DNA from: Actinoplanes subtropicus
GTDB taxonomy: Bacteria > Actinomycetota > Actinomycetes > Mycobacteriales > Micromonosporaceae
NCBI RefSeq assembly: GCF_000721705.1
Contig: NZ_JOJL01000031.1
Coordinates: 109,109-173,108 of the forward strand
Length of the DNA: 64,000 nucleotides
Direction of reading: 5' to 3'
The notes under the pieces are model-generated. The model was not told where the DNA came from, ran no database searches, and was given only the letters and a program-made list of their open reading frames with translations. Every line of letters begins with the position of its first letter. Position 1 is the stretch's first letter. Both the position numbers and the translations under genes were made by a program. Below, piece after piece: positions 11,151-20,090 of the stretch.

Positions 11151-12431
11151 TTATCCCAGCAGGCCGGCTTCGCGGGCCCCGCGCAGCGACGGCTTGATCT
11201 GATGCGTCGGCCCGACCAGGCCGGACACCGCGTCGAGCGTCTTGAGGCCCTCGCCGGTGTTGAAGACGACCGTCTCCTTCTCCGGGTCGAGCTTTCCGCT
11301 CGCCACCAGCTTCTTGAACACCGCGACGGTGGTGCCGCCGGCGGTCTCGGCGAAGACGCCGGCGGTCTCGGCGAGCAGCCGGATACCGGCGCGGATCTCG
11401 TCGTCGTCGGCGTAATCCATCCAGCCGCCGGTGCGCCGGACCGACTCGATCGCGTACGCCCCGGCGGCCGGGTCGCCGATGTTGAGCGACTTGGCGATGC
11501 CGGTCGGCTTCACCGGGATGATCTCGTCGGTGCCCTTGTGCAGCGCCACGGCGATCGGGTTGCAGCCGGCCGATTGGGCGCCGAAGACGGTCCAGCCGCC
11601 CTCCGGCGCGGTGGCCAGGCCGATCTCGACCAGCTCCTGGAACGCCTTGTCCACCTTGGTGAGCAGCTCGCCGGAGGCCATCGGGATGACCACTTGGGCC
11701 GGGATGCGCCAGCCGAGCTGCTCGGCGACCTCGTAGCCGAGCGTCTTCGAGCCCTCGGCGTAGAACGGGCGCACGTTCACGTTGACGAACGCGGTGTCCT
11801 CGAACTCGTCGGTCTCGACCAGTTCGCCGCAGAGCCGGTTGACGTCGTCGTAGGAGCCCTCGATGGCGACCAGGTCGCCGCCGTAGACCGCGGTGGTGAC
11901 GACCTTGCCCTGCTCCAAGTCGTACGGGATGAAGACGATGCTCGGCGCGCCGGCCCGGGCCGCGTGGGCGGCGACCGAGTTGGCCAGGTTGCCGGTGGAG
12001 GCGCAGGCGAAGCGGGTGAAGCCGAGGCCGCGGGCGGCGGTGAGGGCGACCGAGACCACCCGGTCCTTGAACGAGTGGGTGGGGTTGGCCGAGTCGTCCT
12101 TGACCCACAGCGGCGCGCGCAGGCCCACGGCGGCGGCCAGGGCGGGCGCGCTGACCAGCGGGGTCAGGCCGGGGTCGAGGGTGACCCGGGTGGCCGGGTC
12201 CTGTCCGGCCGGGAGCAGCCCCGCGTACCGCCAGATGTTGTTCGGCCCGGCTTCGATCTGCTCACGGGTCACCCGCGCGAGGGCGGCCTGGTCGTAGGCC
12301 ACCTCGAGCGGGCCGAAACATTCGTAACAGGCATGCTGGGCGATCAGCGGGTATTCCGCGCCGCACGCGCGGCAGACGAGGCCACGGGCCGGGGAGTCGG
12401 TGGTCGAGGGTGTGCTGACGGCAGACGTCAT
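11151..12431 (-). CDS. thrC: Threonine synthase family PLP enzyme
   Basis: Fold-type II PLP enzyme expected to convert O-phosphohomoserine to threonine and phosphate. The 426-residue protein opens with a zinc-ribbon-like segment (Cys20, Cys23, Cys35, Cys38) typical of this subfamily. The PLP lysine is Lys122 in NPTHSFKDR. The start ATG at 12431 follows an AGGAAGG site. The gene lies directly downstream of an S-box riboswitch, which links it to methionine/SAM status. Family is firm; because S-boxes usually govern methionine genes, a role in another phosphohomoserine-using reaction is possible. Confidence 0.88.
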   Translation of the reverse strand: MTSAVSTPSTTDSPARGLVCRACGAEYPLIAQHACYECFGPLEVAYDQAALARVTREQIEAGPNNIWRYAGLLPAGQDPATRVTLDPGLTPLVSAPALAAAVGLRAPLWVKDDSANPTHSFKDRVVSVALTAARGLGFTRFACASTGNLANSVAAHAARAGAPSIVFIPYDLEQGKVVTTAVYGGDLVAIEGSYDDVNRLCGELVETDEFEDTAFVNVNVRPFYAEGSKTLGYEVAEQLGWRIPAQVVIPMASGELLTKVDKAFQELVEIGLATAPEGGWTVFGAQSAGCNPIAVALHKGTDEIIPVKPTGIAKSLNIGDPAAGAYAIESVRRTGGWMDYADDDEIRAGIRLLAETAGVFAETAGGTTVAVFKKLVASGKLDPEKETVVFNTGEGLKTLDAVSGLVGPTHQIKPSLRGAREAGLLG

Positions 12432-12443
12432 CGAGGCCTTCCT

Positions 12444-12575
12444 CTCATCTTTCCCCGCCGGCGGCCTGCCAGGACGGGGACGGAATTAGCACCTGCCGCG
12501 CGCGGCCTCTTCATCGAGACTTCGCGGTGGTTGCCGGGGCTTCAACGGGCCGTTCCCTCTGCCCCTCTGGATGAG
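12444..12575 (-). ncRNA. SAM-I (S-box) riboswitch upstream of the threonine synthase gene
   Basis: Transcribed right to left, the element starts CTCATCCAGAGGGGCAGAGG, contains the kink-turn/core segment GAAGCCCCGGCAACC, later GGTGCTAATTCCGTCC, and closes with GGGGAAAGATGAG. CTCATC and GATGAG form stem P1. All are hallmark S-box blocks in the right order. The Shine-Dalgarno AGGAAGG begins immediately after P1, and no terminator with a U-run follows, so control is more likely at translation initiation than by attenuation. Confidence 0.95.
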
Positions 12576-12584
12576 GTATTCAGT

Positions 12585-12599
12585 TGTGTTTCCAACACA
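12585..12599. promoter_or_regulatory. Short palindrome just upstream of the S-box
   Basis: TGTGTT-tcc-AACACA, an inverted repeat ten bases before the riboswitch, in the expected promoter or early transcript zone. It could be a protein operator; nothing more can be said. Confidence 0.35.
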
Positions 12600-12651
12600 C
12601 TACGTCCTGCCCCGCTGATCGTTCGCATCTCATCCCGAGGTGTGAGCGAAG

Positions 12652-13554
12652 CTACGAGGTTATGTCCTTCCGGGTGAAGCGCCAGAACGCCAGCGACCAG
12701 AAGAGCGTGGCGTAACAGACCGCGGCTATCGCGCCCTTGACCAGGTCATCCACCTGCGGCGGGGTGGAGAGCAACCCGAGCCAGGCGTCGCTGTAGTGGG
12801 TGGGCAGGCCGACCCGGATGCTGCCCAGCGCGGTGATCTGGTCGAGGATGCTGGAGAGGATCCAGAGCAGCACGGCGCCGCCGACCGCGCCCAGTGCCGC
12901 GTCGGTCAGCGTGGAGAGCAGGAAGGCCAGGCCGGCCACCACCATCAGGATGATCGCCAGATAGCCGACCACCGCGAGCAGCCGCAGCACCCCCTGGCCC
13001 GGCGGGATCGCGGCGGCCACGGTGCTGCCGAGCGGATGCCAGCCGTACCGGAGGGTGCCGACCAGCAGGCCCGTCGCCGTCAAGATCAAGAGCGCGAGCA
13101 GCGAGTACGCGAGCGCCACCACCAGCTTGACCGCGAGCAGCCGGACCCGGGGCACCGGGATCGCCAGCAGGTAGCGCAGGCTGCCCCAGCTCGCCTCGCT
13201 GGCCACCGGGTCGCCGCAGAACAGCGCCACGACCACGACCAGCAGGAACCCGGCCGAGACCGCGAGGCAGAACAGGGCGAAGTTCAGCCCGCCCGAGGTG
13301 GCCAGGTCGACCAGGCTGCCGAACGCGCCGCCCCCGTTCTGGTCGTTGTTGTCGCTGTTGTTCGAGCCGAACTCGAAGGCGATCAGGATGATGACCGGCA
13401 ACAAAACCATGAAACCCAGGGCCAATTGCGTACGCCGACGCGTGGCCTGCCGTTTCACCTCGGCCCACACCGGCAGCGTGGCGGCCGCCCTCCAGCCAAC
13501 CGCCCCGCCCGCCGCCCTTGACCGGACTGCAGGCCTTTCCTCGACGGCGCTCAT
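12652..13554 (-). CDS. ABC-2 type transporter permease
   Basis: A 300-residue integral membrane protein with about six hydrophobic segments, the first near residues 48-60 (FMVLLPVIILIAF). A CGDPVASEASWGSLRYLLAIPVPR segment resembles the conserved coupling region of ABC-2 permeases. Its ATG overlaps the stop codon of the upstream hydrolase/ATPase fusion by four bases, so the two proteins almost certainly form one transporter. Cargo unknown. Confidence 0.85.
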   Translation of the reverse strand: MSAVEERPAVRSRAAGGAVGWRAAATLPVWAEVKRQATRRRTQLALGFMVLLPVIILIAFEFGSNNSDNNDQNGGGAFGSLVDLATSGGLNFALFCLAVSAGFLLVVVVALFCGDPVASEASWGSLRYLLAIPVPRVRLLAVKLVVALAYSLLALLILTATGLLVGTLRYGWHPLGSTVAAAIPPGQGVLRLLAVVGYLAIILMVVAGLAFLLSTLTDAALGAVGGAVLLWILSSILDQITALGSIRVGLPTHYSDAWLGLLSTPPQVDDLVKGAIAAVCYATLFWSLAFWRFTRKDITS

Positions 13555-16334
13555 CTGTCTCCACTCCCCCGCGAGTTGTCGCCGACCAGGGCCAGGAACG
13601 CGTCCTCCAGCCGCCGGCGCGGCACCACCCGGTCGACGTCGACGCCGGCCCGCACCAGCGAGGCCACCACCTCCGCGCGCGGCGTGCCGTTCATGTCCAC
13701 GATCAGGCCGGACGGGCCGTCGGGCGTCACCGAGCGCACGCCCAGGCCCTCGAGCACCTTCGACGCGGCCGGCACGTCCGAGACGTCGAGCAGCACCGAG
13801 GGCGAGTCGCCGACGATCTCGTCGACCGGGCCGGACGCGACAATCCGCCCCTTGTTCACCACCACGGCGTGCGTGCAGGTCTGCTCCACCTCGGCGAGCA
13901 GGTGGCTGGAGACCAGCACCGCCCGGCCGTCGGTCGCGTACCGCCGCAGCACCCGGCGCATCTCGGCGATCTGCGGCGGATCGAGACCGTCGGTCGGCTC
14001 GTCGAGCACGAGCAACTCGGGCAGGCCCAGCATGGCCTGGGCGATGGCGAGCCGCTGCCGCATGCCGTGGCTGTACTTGCGGGTCTTGCGGTGGATCGAG
14101 TCGCCGAGGCCGGCGATCTCCAGCGCCTCCTCGAAGTGCGCGTCCGCCTCCGGCCGGCCGGTGGCCCGCCAGTACGAGCGCAGGTTGTCGAGCCCGCTCA
14201 GGTGCGGGAGGAAGCCGGGGCCCTCGACCAGCGCGCCGATCCGGGACAGCACCGGCGCGCCCGGGCCGAGCTTGTGCCCGAAGACCAGGGCGTCGCCGCC
14301 GCTCGGCATGGTCAGGCCCATCAGCACCCGCAGCGTGGTGGTCTTGCCGGCGCCGTTCGGCCCGAGCAGGCCGACCACCTGGCCGCGCTCGACCGTGAAG
14401 CTGATCTCCTCGACCGCGACGAAGCCGTCCCCGTACGCCTTCCGCAGGTCGCGCACGACCAGCGGGGTGTCGGCGTACTCCTCGATCACCTCGTCGTGCC
14501 GGCGCCGCCGCAGCCGCCGGCGGACCAGCAGCACCACGGCCAGGCCGAGGACGATCGCCAGCACCAGGCCGGCCAGCACGTAGCGCCAGATCGTCTGCGG
14601 GTTGGCGATCGGGGTGCCGACCACGGTGGGCAGGGTGATCGCCGAGCCGGCCTGCACGGTGTAGACGGCCGGCCGGGCGGGCGTGAGGAACGCCTGGTCA
14701 CTGGCGGCGACCACGACCCGTACGGTGTGGCCCGCGTCAATCCGCCGGACGATCGCCGGCAGGGTGACCGTGACCTCGCTCGCCTTGCCGATGTCGGCCG
14801 GCAGGCCGGTGAGCCGGACCGGCGCGACCAGGCCGGCGCTGAGCGTCTCGGCGCCCGACTGGTCGACGTCGTAGAGCTTGACGAAGAGCGTCGCCTCGCC
14901 GGTCGGCGAGGCCGCCCGCAGCCGCACGGTGGGCGCGCCGGCCACCTCGATCGCGCCGGTCACCGGGGTCGAGTCGAAGGTCGCGAACTGGCCCGGGACG
15001 TCGCCGGCGACGCCGCCGAGCAGTTCGCTGAGCCGGCCGCCGGAGCCGGGCAGCGAGGAGAGCGCGCCCGGATTGCCGTTCGGCGGGTTGGCGATCGGCT
15101 GCGCCGGGCCGGCGATGGCGACCTGGGTGCTACCGGTCCCGGTCAGGCCGGGGTATGCGTCGGTCGAGTAGCCGTTGGTCACCAGGCCCCGGTCGAGCGC
15201 GCTGAAGCCGGCCACCCGGGAGTAGGTGAAGCTGTTCGCGGGGGCGGCGCCGTCGCCCTTCACGTAGTGGTCGAGCCACTGGAGGGTGAGGTATTTGACC
15301 CTGTCCTGATCGGTCTTCGGACCGGCGCCGCCGTCGTGGCCGCCGGTGAACCAGGCGACCCGCACCGGGGTGCCGTTGGCGGCGATCCCGCGGGCATTCG
15401 CATCCGCCTCGGAGAGCGGGAACAGCGTGTCGACCTCGCCCTGGATCAGCAGCGTGGGCGCCTTGATCTTGTCGAGCACGGTGGCCGGGCTCGATTTCCG
15501 CAGCACCGCGCTGGTCGCCGCATCCGGCACACCGGTGGTCGCCAGCTGAAGATATGCCTGGCAGACGTCGGCCGCGAAGCGCCCACAGGCCGGGTCGGTC
15601 GCGCCGGCCCCGCCGCCGGCCCCCGCGTCGCCACCGGCGCCCAGGGTCGAGCCCAGCGCGGACTGGCCGGTGGCCGCGCCGTTGCCGAAGAAGAGGCCCG
15701 CCCAGCCCTTCTTGAAGACGCCGGTGGCCGTGGTGCCGGCGGACTGCGGCAGGAAGACGTTGGTGAAGTCGTTCCAGGTGATCGACGGGACGATCGCGTC
15801 GACCCGCGGGTCCTGCCCGGCGAGCAGCAGGGCCAGGCCGCCGCCGTACGAGCCGCCGACCACGCCGACCCGCGGGTCGCCGGGCGCGTCGAGGCGCACC
15901 TCGGGGCGGGCGGCCAGCCAGTCGAGCAGGCGCTGGGCGTCGCGCACCTCGTAGTCGGGGCTGTCCAGGTGGATCTGGCCGCCGCTGCGGCCGAAGCCCT
16001 GGGCGGTCCAGGTGAGCACCGCGTAACCCCGGTCGGCGAGGGACTCGGCGTCGGAGGCGACCGAATCCTTCGTACCGCCGAAGCCGTGCGCGAGCAGCAC
16101 CGCGGGAACCCGGCCGCTGCGGTCGCGCGGCAGGTAGAAGCGGGTGTCGAGCTCGACCGGCTGATCGCCGGCCGGGCCGGTGCGCACGGTGATCCGCTGG
16201 TCGGTCGCCTTCCACCCGGGGGTGTCGGGCCAGACCGCCCAGCCGACCAGCCCGGCGACGAGCACGAGGACCACCGAGCCGGCGAGGAGACGGCGACGAG
16301 TGACCGCTTTACGGAGGCGGCCCGGCAATGACAT
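13551..16334 (-). CDS. Fusion of extracytoplasmic CocE/X-Pro-peptidase-like hydrolase with ABC transporter ATPase
   Basis: A 927-residue protein. A membrane span (about 17-34) is followed by an alpha/beta hydrolase (about 45-380) with a plausible triad: Ser162 in GGSYGG, Asp302 in GEVDTLFPL, His333 in TGGHDGG. A beta-rich X-Pro-peptidase-like domain follows (about 385-575), then a second span (about 585-604). The C-terminal ABC ATPase has Walker A at 658-665, signature SHGMRQ at 755-760, Walker B LLVLDEP at 774-780 and H-loop His811. The two spans would place the hydrolase outside and the ATPase inside. It is translationally coupled to the ABC-2 permease. Substrate unknown; hydrolysis of an exported or extracellular ester or peptide is inference. 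Confidence 0.9.
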   Translation of the reverse strand: MSLPGRLRKAVTRRRLLAGSVVLVLVAGLVGWAVWPDTPGWKATDQRITVRTGPAGDQPVELDTRFYLPRDRSGRVPAVLLAHGFGGTKDSVASDAESLADRGYAVLTWTAQGFGRSGGQIHLDSPDYEVRDAQRLLDWLAARPEVRLDAPGDPRVGVVGGSYGGGLALLLAGQDPRVDAIVPSITWNDFTNVFLPQSAGTTATGVFKKGWAGLFFGNGAATGQSALGSTLGAGGDAGAGGGAGATDPACGRFAADVCQAYLQLATTGVPDAATSAVLRKSSPATVLDKIKAPTLLIQGEVDTLFPLSEADANARGIAANGTPVRVAWFTGGHDGGAGPKTDQDRVKYLTLQWLDHYVKGDGAAPANSFTYSRVAGFSALDRGLVTNGYSTDAYPGLTGTGSTQVAIAGPAQPIANPPNGNPGALSSLPGSGGRLSELLGGVAGDVPGQFATFDSTPVTGAIEVAGAPTVRLRAASPTGEATLFVKLYDVDQSGAETLSAGLVAPVRLTGLPADIGKASEVTVTLPAIVRRIDAGHTVRVVVAASDQAFLTPARPAVYTVQAGSAITLPTVVGTPIANPQTIWRYVLAGLVLAIVLGLAVVLLVRRRLRRRRHDEVIEEYADTPLVVRDLRKAYGDGFVAVEEISFTVERGQVVGLLGPNGAGKTTTLRVLMGLTMPSGGDALVFGHKLGPGAPVLSRIGALVEGPGFLPHLSGLDNLRSYWRATGRPEADAHFEEALEIAGLGDSIHRKTRKYSHGMRQRLAIAQAMLGLPELLVLDEPTDGLDPPQIAEMRRVLRRYATDGRAVLVSSHLLAEVEQTCTHAVVVNKGRIVASGPVDEIVGDSPSVLLDVSDVPAASKVLEGLGVRSVTPDGPSGLIVDMNGTPRAEVVASLVRAGVDVDRVVPRRRLEDAFLALVGDNSRGSGDR

Positions 16335-16448
16335 GCAGCCAAAGCTATCCGGCCCGATCTGAGGCGCTGCTGTGAGTCATCTCAGGGGCATGACGGCGAT
16401 AGCGTGTACCACTGGAATGGCCGGAAACGAAGACGGAGGCATCCCGCG

Positions 16449-18665
16449 GTGGCCGATGAACTCACGCTGACCGTAACTTTGCGGCCGGCCGCCCTCGACG
16501 CCCGCCGCGGCATCGTCCGGCTCCACCCCGAGGTGATGGCCGCCCTCGCGATCAACCCCGGCGATCCGGTACGCCTGGCCGGCAGCCGGACCACCGCCGG
16601 GGTCGCCGCCCGCGCCGAGGCGGATGCCAGCCGCGCCCTGCTCTACGCCGACGACCTGGTCATCGGCAATCTCGGCATGCGCGACGGCGGCCAGGTCACC
16701 ATCGCGCCGCTGCCGGTGGTCGCGGCCCGCCGGGTCACGCTCACCGGCCCCGCCGAGATCGTCGCGGTGGTCTCCCCGGAGATGCTGCGGCTCGCCCTGC
16801 TCGGCAAGGTGGTCAGCGCCGGCGACGACGTCTCGCTGCTGCCGCAGGACGTGCTGCCCGCCGCCGCGCACCGCTCGCTGGTCGAGGCCGCCCGGCGCAG
16901 CCTGGCCAACCGGGTCGGCTACGGCTGGACCAGCGCCCTGCTCACCGTGACCGCGGTCGACGACACCGACGCCGCGCTGGTCACCATGGACACGGTGGTC
17001 GGCTGGGCGGACGGCTACCAGACCACCGGTGGCACCGCGGCCACCCCGGCCGTACGGTCGACCGCGCCGGCGACCACCGACCCCGAGGTGCCGCCGCCCA
17101 GCCTCGACGACCTGCCCGGCCTGCGCGCCCAGGCCAAGGAGCTGGAGGAGCTGCTCGACCTCGGCTTCCACCACGGCGAGGTGCTGGCCCGGCTCGGCAC
17201 CAAGGTGTCGCTCGGCGTGCTGATCTCCGGCCCGTCCGGCTCGGGCAAGTCGGCCCTGGTCCGGGCGGTGGCCGCGCAGGTCGGCGCCCACGTCCTGCCG
17301 GCCTGGGCGCCGTCGCTGGCCGCGCTCACCAACGACGCGGCCGCCCAGCAGCTGCGCAGACTGGCCCAGGAGGCGCGCGGCTCGGCGCCGTCGGTGCTGC
17401 TCTTCTCGGATGTGGAGGCGCTCGCCCCGCGCGACGAGCCGGGGCCGCTGGCGACCGTGTTCCACCAGATGCTCGAAGAGACCGTGCGGGCCGGGGTCGC
17501 GGTGGTCTGCACGACCAGCCGGCCCGAGTCGGTCGACCCGTCGCTGCGCGCGCCCGACCTGCTCGCCGTGCAGCTGGCGGTGCCGCTGCCGGACGCGGCC
17601 ATGCGCCGGGAACAGCTGGGGGTGCTCACCCGGGGCATGCCGCTGGCCGAGGACGTGCGGCTGGACGACGTCGCCGGGCGTACACCCGGATTTGTCGCCG
17701 CCGACCTCGGCGCGCTCGCCCGCGAGGCCGGGGTTCGCGCGGCCCTACGGCAGAAGGAAGCCGAGTCGCCCACGGTGACCATGGCCGATTTCGAGGCCGC
17801 GCTCGACGTGGTCCGGCCGACTTCGATGGCCGACTCGATGCTCGAGGTCGCCGCGGTGACCCTGGACGACGTCGGCGACCTGGCGGACGTCAAGCAGGTG
17901 CTCACCGAGTCGGTGCTGTGGCCGCTCACCTACCCCGACACGTTCGCCCGGCTGGGCGTCTCCCCGCCGCGCGGCGTGCTGCTCTACGGCCCTCCCGGCT
18001 GCGGCAAGACGTACCTGGTCAAGGCGATCGCCGGCACCGGCAAGGCCAACGTGCTCTCGGTCAAGGGCGCCGAGCTGCTCAGCAAGTGGGTCGGCGACAG
18101 CGAGCGGGCGGTACGCGAGCTGTTCCGGCGGGCCCGCGAGGCCGCCCCGACGCTGGTCTTCCTGGACGAGGTGGACGCGCTCGCGCCGACCCGCGGGCAG
18201 GCCACCGACGGCGGCACGGCCGACCGGGTGGTGGCGGCGCTGCTCACCGAGCTCGACGGGGTGGAGGAGCTGCGCAACGTGGTGGTGATCGGGGCGACGA
18301 ACCGGCCCGACCTGATCGACCCGGCGCTGCTGCGGCCCGGGCGGCTGGAGCGGCTGGTCTACGTGCCGCCGCCGGACGGCGCGGCCCGGGCGGCGATCCT
18401 GCGGGCCTCGTCGAAGCAGGTGCCGCTGGACGCGTCGGTCGACCTGGACGCGCTGGGGGCCGACCTCGACGGCTTCTCGGCGGCCGACTGCGCGGCGCTG
18501 ATCCGCGAGTCGGCGCTGGCCGCGATGCGCGACTCGCTGGAGGCGACCACCGTCACGGCGGCCAACGTGACGACCGCGCGCGAGCGGGTGCGGGCGTCGC
18601 TGGACCCGGCCCAGGTGGCCTGGCTTTCCGCGTACGCCCACGAACACCAACCAAGCGCGAGTTAG
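16449..18665 (+). CDS. Cdc48/p97-like AAA ATPase with two AAA modules
   Basis: A 738-residue cytoplasmic ATPase with a Cdc48-type N-domain (about 1-185) and two AAA domains. The GTG start at 16449 follows a strong GGAGG nine bases upstream; the open frame extends to 16404 without a better site. D1 has Walker A GPSGSGKSA near residue 260 but its Walker B reads LLFSDVEAL, without the usual DE pair. D2 is canonical: GPPGCGKTYL near 514, LVFLDEVDAL near 571, and RPGRLERL. D2 is therefore probably the main motor. Unfolding of client proteins is inferred from family. The stop overlaps the next convergent gene. Confidence 0.9.
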   Translation: MADELTLTVTLRPAALDARRGIVRLHPEVMAALAINPGDPVRLAGSRTTAGVAARAEADASRALLYADDLVIGNLGMRDGGQVTIAPLPVVAARRVTLTGPAEIVAVVSPEMLRLALLGKVVSAGDDVSLLPQDVLPAAAHRSLVEAARRSLANRVGYGWTSALLTVTAVDDTDAALVTMDTVVGWADGYQTTGGTAATPAVRSTAPATTDPEVPPPSLDDLPGLRAQAKELEELLDLGFHHGEVLARLGTKVSLGVLISGPSGSGKSALVRAVAAQVGAHVLPAWAPSLAALTNDAAAQQLRRLAQEARGSAPSVLLFSDVEALAPRDEPGPLATVFHQMLEETVRAGVAVVCTTSRPESVDPSLRAPDLLAVQLAVPLPDAAMRREQLGVLTRGMPLAEDVRLDDVAGRTPGFVAADLGALAREAGVRAALRQKEAESPTVTMADFEAALDVVRPTSMADSMLEVAAVTLDDVGDLADVKQVLTESVLWPLTYPDTFARLGVSPPRGVLLYGPPGCGKTYLVKAIAGTGKANVLSVKGAELLSKWVGDSERAVRELFRRAREAAPTLVFLDEVDALAPTRGQATDGGTADRVVAALLTELDGVEELRNVVVIGATNRPDLIDPALLRPGRLERLVYVPPPDGAARAAILRASSKQVPLDASVDLDALGADLDGFSAADCAALIRESALAAMRDSLEATTVTAANVTTARERVRASLDPAQVAWLSAYAHEHQPSAS

Positions 18666-18973
18666 CGACGGCGCGTGCGTGCCCTCGTGGCCCGGAGGCG
18701 CCGCAGGCGGCCGACGAGAACCGGGTCGTGCTCGGTGGCCTCGGGCTTGTCGAGCAGGCCGTTGAGCAGCTGGTAATAGCGGGTCGAGGAGAGGCCGAAG
18801 GTGTCCCGGATGGCCTGCTCCTTGGCGCCGGCGTGCTTCCACCAGCGGGCTTCGAAGGCGAGGATCTCGAGCTCGCGCTCGGTCAGCCCGGGTTTGGCCT
18901 CGATGCCACGCTGGGTGGGGATCTGCTGGGCGGTTGATTCGTCGGCTGGGGGATCCGCGGCGGCGGGCTGCAT
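18662..18973 (-). CDS. DUF3263 family small protein
   Basis: A 103-residue protein with ATG at 18973 preceded by TTTTGGAGTGCC. The conserved DUF3263 block LTERELEILAFEARWWKHAG and the segment SSTRYYQLLNGLLDKPEA are present, then a basic C-terminus. The middle looks helix-turn-helix-like (AIRDTFGLSSTRYYQLL), so a DNA-binding role is possible but unproven. It converges on and overlaps the AAA ATPase stop by four bases. Confidence 0.85.
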   Translation of the reverse strand: MQPAAADPPADESTAQQIPTQRGIEAKPGLTERELEILAFEARWWKHAGAKEQAIRDTFGLSSTRYYQLLNGLLDKPEATEHDPVLVGRLRRLRATRARTRRR

Positions 18974-19102
18974 GGCACTCCAAAAGCGAGGGCGTGGGGC
19001 CGCGAGCAGCATAGGTCTCCCCGCCGCCCGCGCGCACGGCACCTCGACGTTACCTTACGTTATTTCCTGATTACCCATTGCCCACATTGCGTCACTCCTC
19101 GA

Positions 19103-19888
19103 TCAGGCCGTGATCACGTGGACGCCCGCCTCGCGGAACGCGGCCACCGTGGCGGCCGGGGCGCCGGAGTCGGTCACCAACGTCTCGATCTTGGTGATCG
19201 GGCAGATCCGGGCGAAGGCGTGCCCGCCCAGCTTGGACGAATCGGCGATCACCACCACCCGCTTCGCGCGGGCGACCATCAGGCTGTTCATCGCCGCCTC
19301 GCCCTCGTGGTGCGAGGCCGCGCCCAGCTCGACGTCCACCGCGTCGACGCCCAGCAGCACGATGTCGAGGGTCACCTCCTTGAGGAGGGCGCCGCCGAGC
19401 GGGCCGACCACCTCGAAGGACTGCGGCCGGACCACGCCGCCGGCCACCACGATCTTCATGCGCGAGCGGACCAGCAGCTCGTTCGCGATGTTCAGGGCGT
19501 TGGTGACCACCGTCAGCTGGCTGCCCTCGCCGCCGGCGTTGAGATCGGGGCGGACGGCCAGGGCGCGGGCCACCTCGGTGACCGTGGTCCCGCCGTTGAG
19601 GCCGACCACCGTGCCGGGGGTGACCAGGCCGGCCGCGGCCTCGCCGATGCGCTGCTTCTCGGCGGAGTGCTTGGCGCTCTTGTAGCGCAGCGGCAGGTCG
19701 TACGAGACGCCGTTGGCCACCGCGCCGCCCCGGGTCCGAGTGATCATCTGCTGCTGGGCCAGCTGGTCGAAGTCGCGTCTGATGGTGGCCTGGGAGACGT
19801 CCAGGCGCTCGGCGGCGTCCTCGACGCTGACCCGGCCGCTCTCGGCGAGTAACTCGAGCAGGGCATTCCACCGCGCGTACCGGTCCAC
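19103..19888 (-). CDS. DeoR family transcriptional regulator of the amino-sugar operon
   Basis: A 261-residue regulator: an N-terminal winged helix (RVSVEDAAERLDVSQATIRRD, about residues 19-39) and a DeoRC sugar-phosphate sensor domain containing GLNGGTTVTEVAR and VTNALNIANEL. The chosen GTG at 19888 (VDRYARWNALLELL) follows a GGGGCGG site and matches family N-termini; the frame could extend to ATG 19930. It is divergent from the SIS-ROK-NagA operon, which it probably represses until a sugar phosphate accumulates. Confidence 0.9.
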   Translation of the reverse strand: MDRYARWNALLELLAESGRVSVEDAAERLDVSQATIRRDFDQLAQQQMITRTRGGAVANGVSYDLPLRYKSAKHSAEKQRIGEAAAGLVTPGTVVGLNGGTTVTEVARALAVRPDLNAGGEGSQLTVVTNALNIANELLVRSRMKIVVAGGVVRPQSFEVVGPLGGALLKEVTLDIVLLGVDAVDVELGAASHHEGEAAMNSLMVARAKRVVVIADSSKLGGHAFARICPITKIETLVTDSGAPAATVAAFREAGVHVITA

Positions 19889-19921
19889 CAAGCCGCCCCA
19901 ATGCACGTTCTGTGATAAGTG

Positions 19922-19929
19922 TGTGCACA
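19922..19929. promoter_or_regulatory. Candidate operator palindrome between deoR-type gene and amino-sugar operon
   Basis: TGTGCACA, a perfect 8-bp palindrome within a GTGTGTGCACATTAG context, lies in the 202-base divergent intergenic region next to the regulator's start. Position fits autoregulation; short palindromes also occur by chance. Confidence 0.35.
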
Positions 19930-20090
19930 TTAGTGCGCGAAAGGCCGGGAAGCAAAGCTCCGCGCTGCTCGGTGCGGCGTTGGTGGCGGGACGACGGTTG
20001 CGTACGCAGGGAAGTTCCGCGCAGAATGGCGCTCGAAAATGCGGGGTAGCGAGCGCTTATGCGCATCCGCGACGGTGTGAAGGGTGGCCC

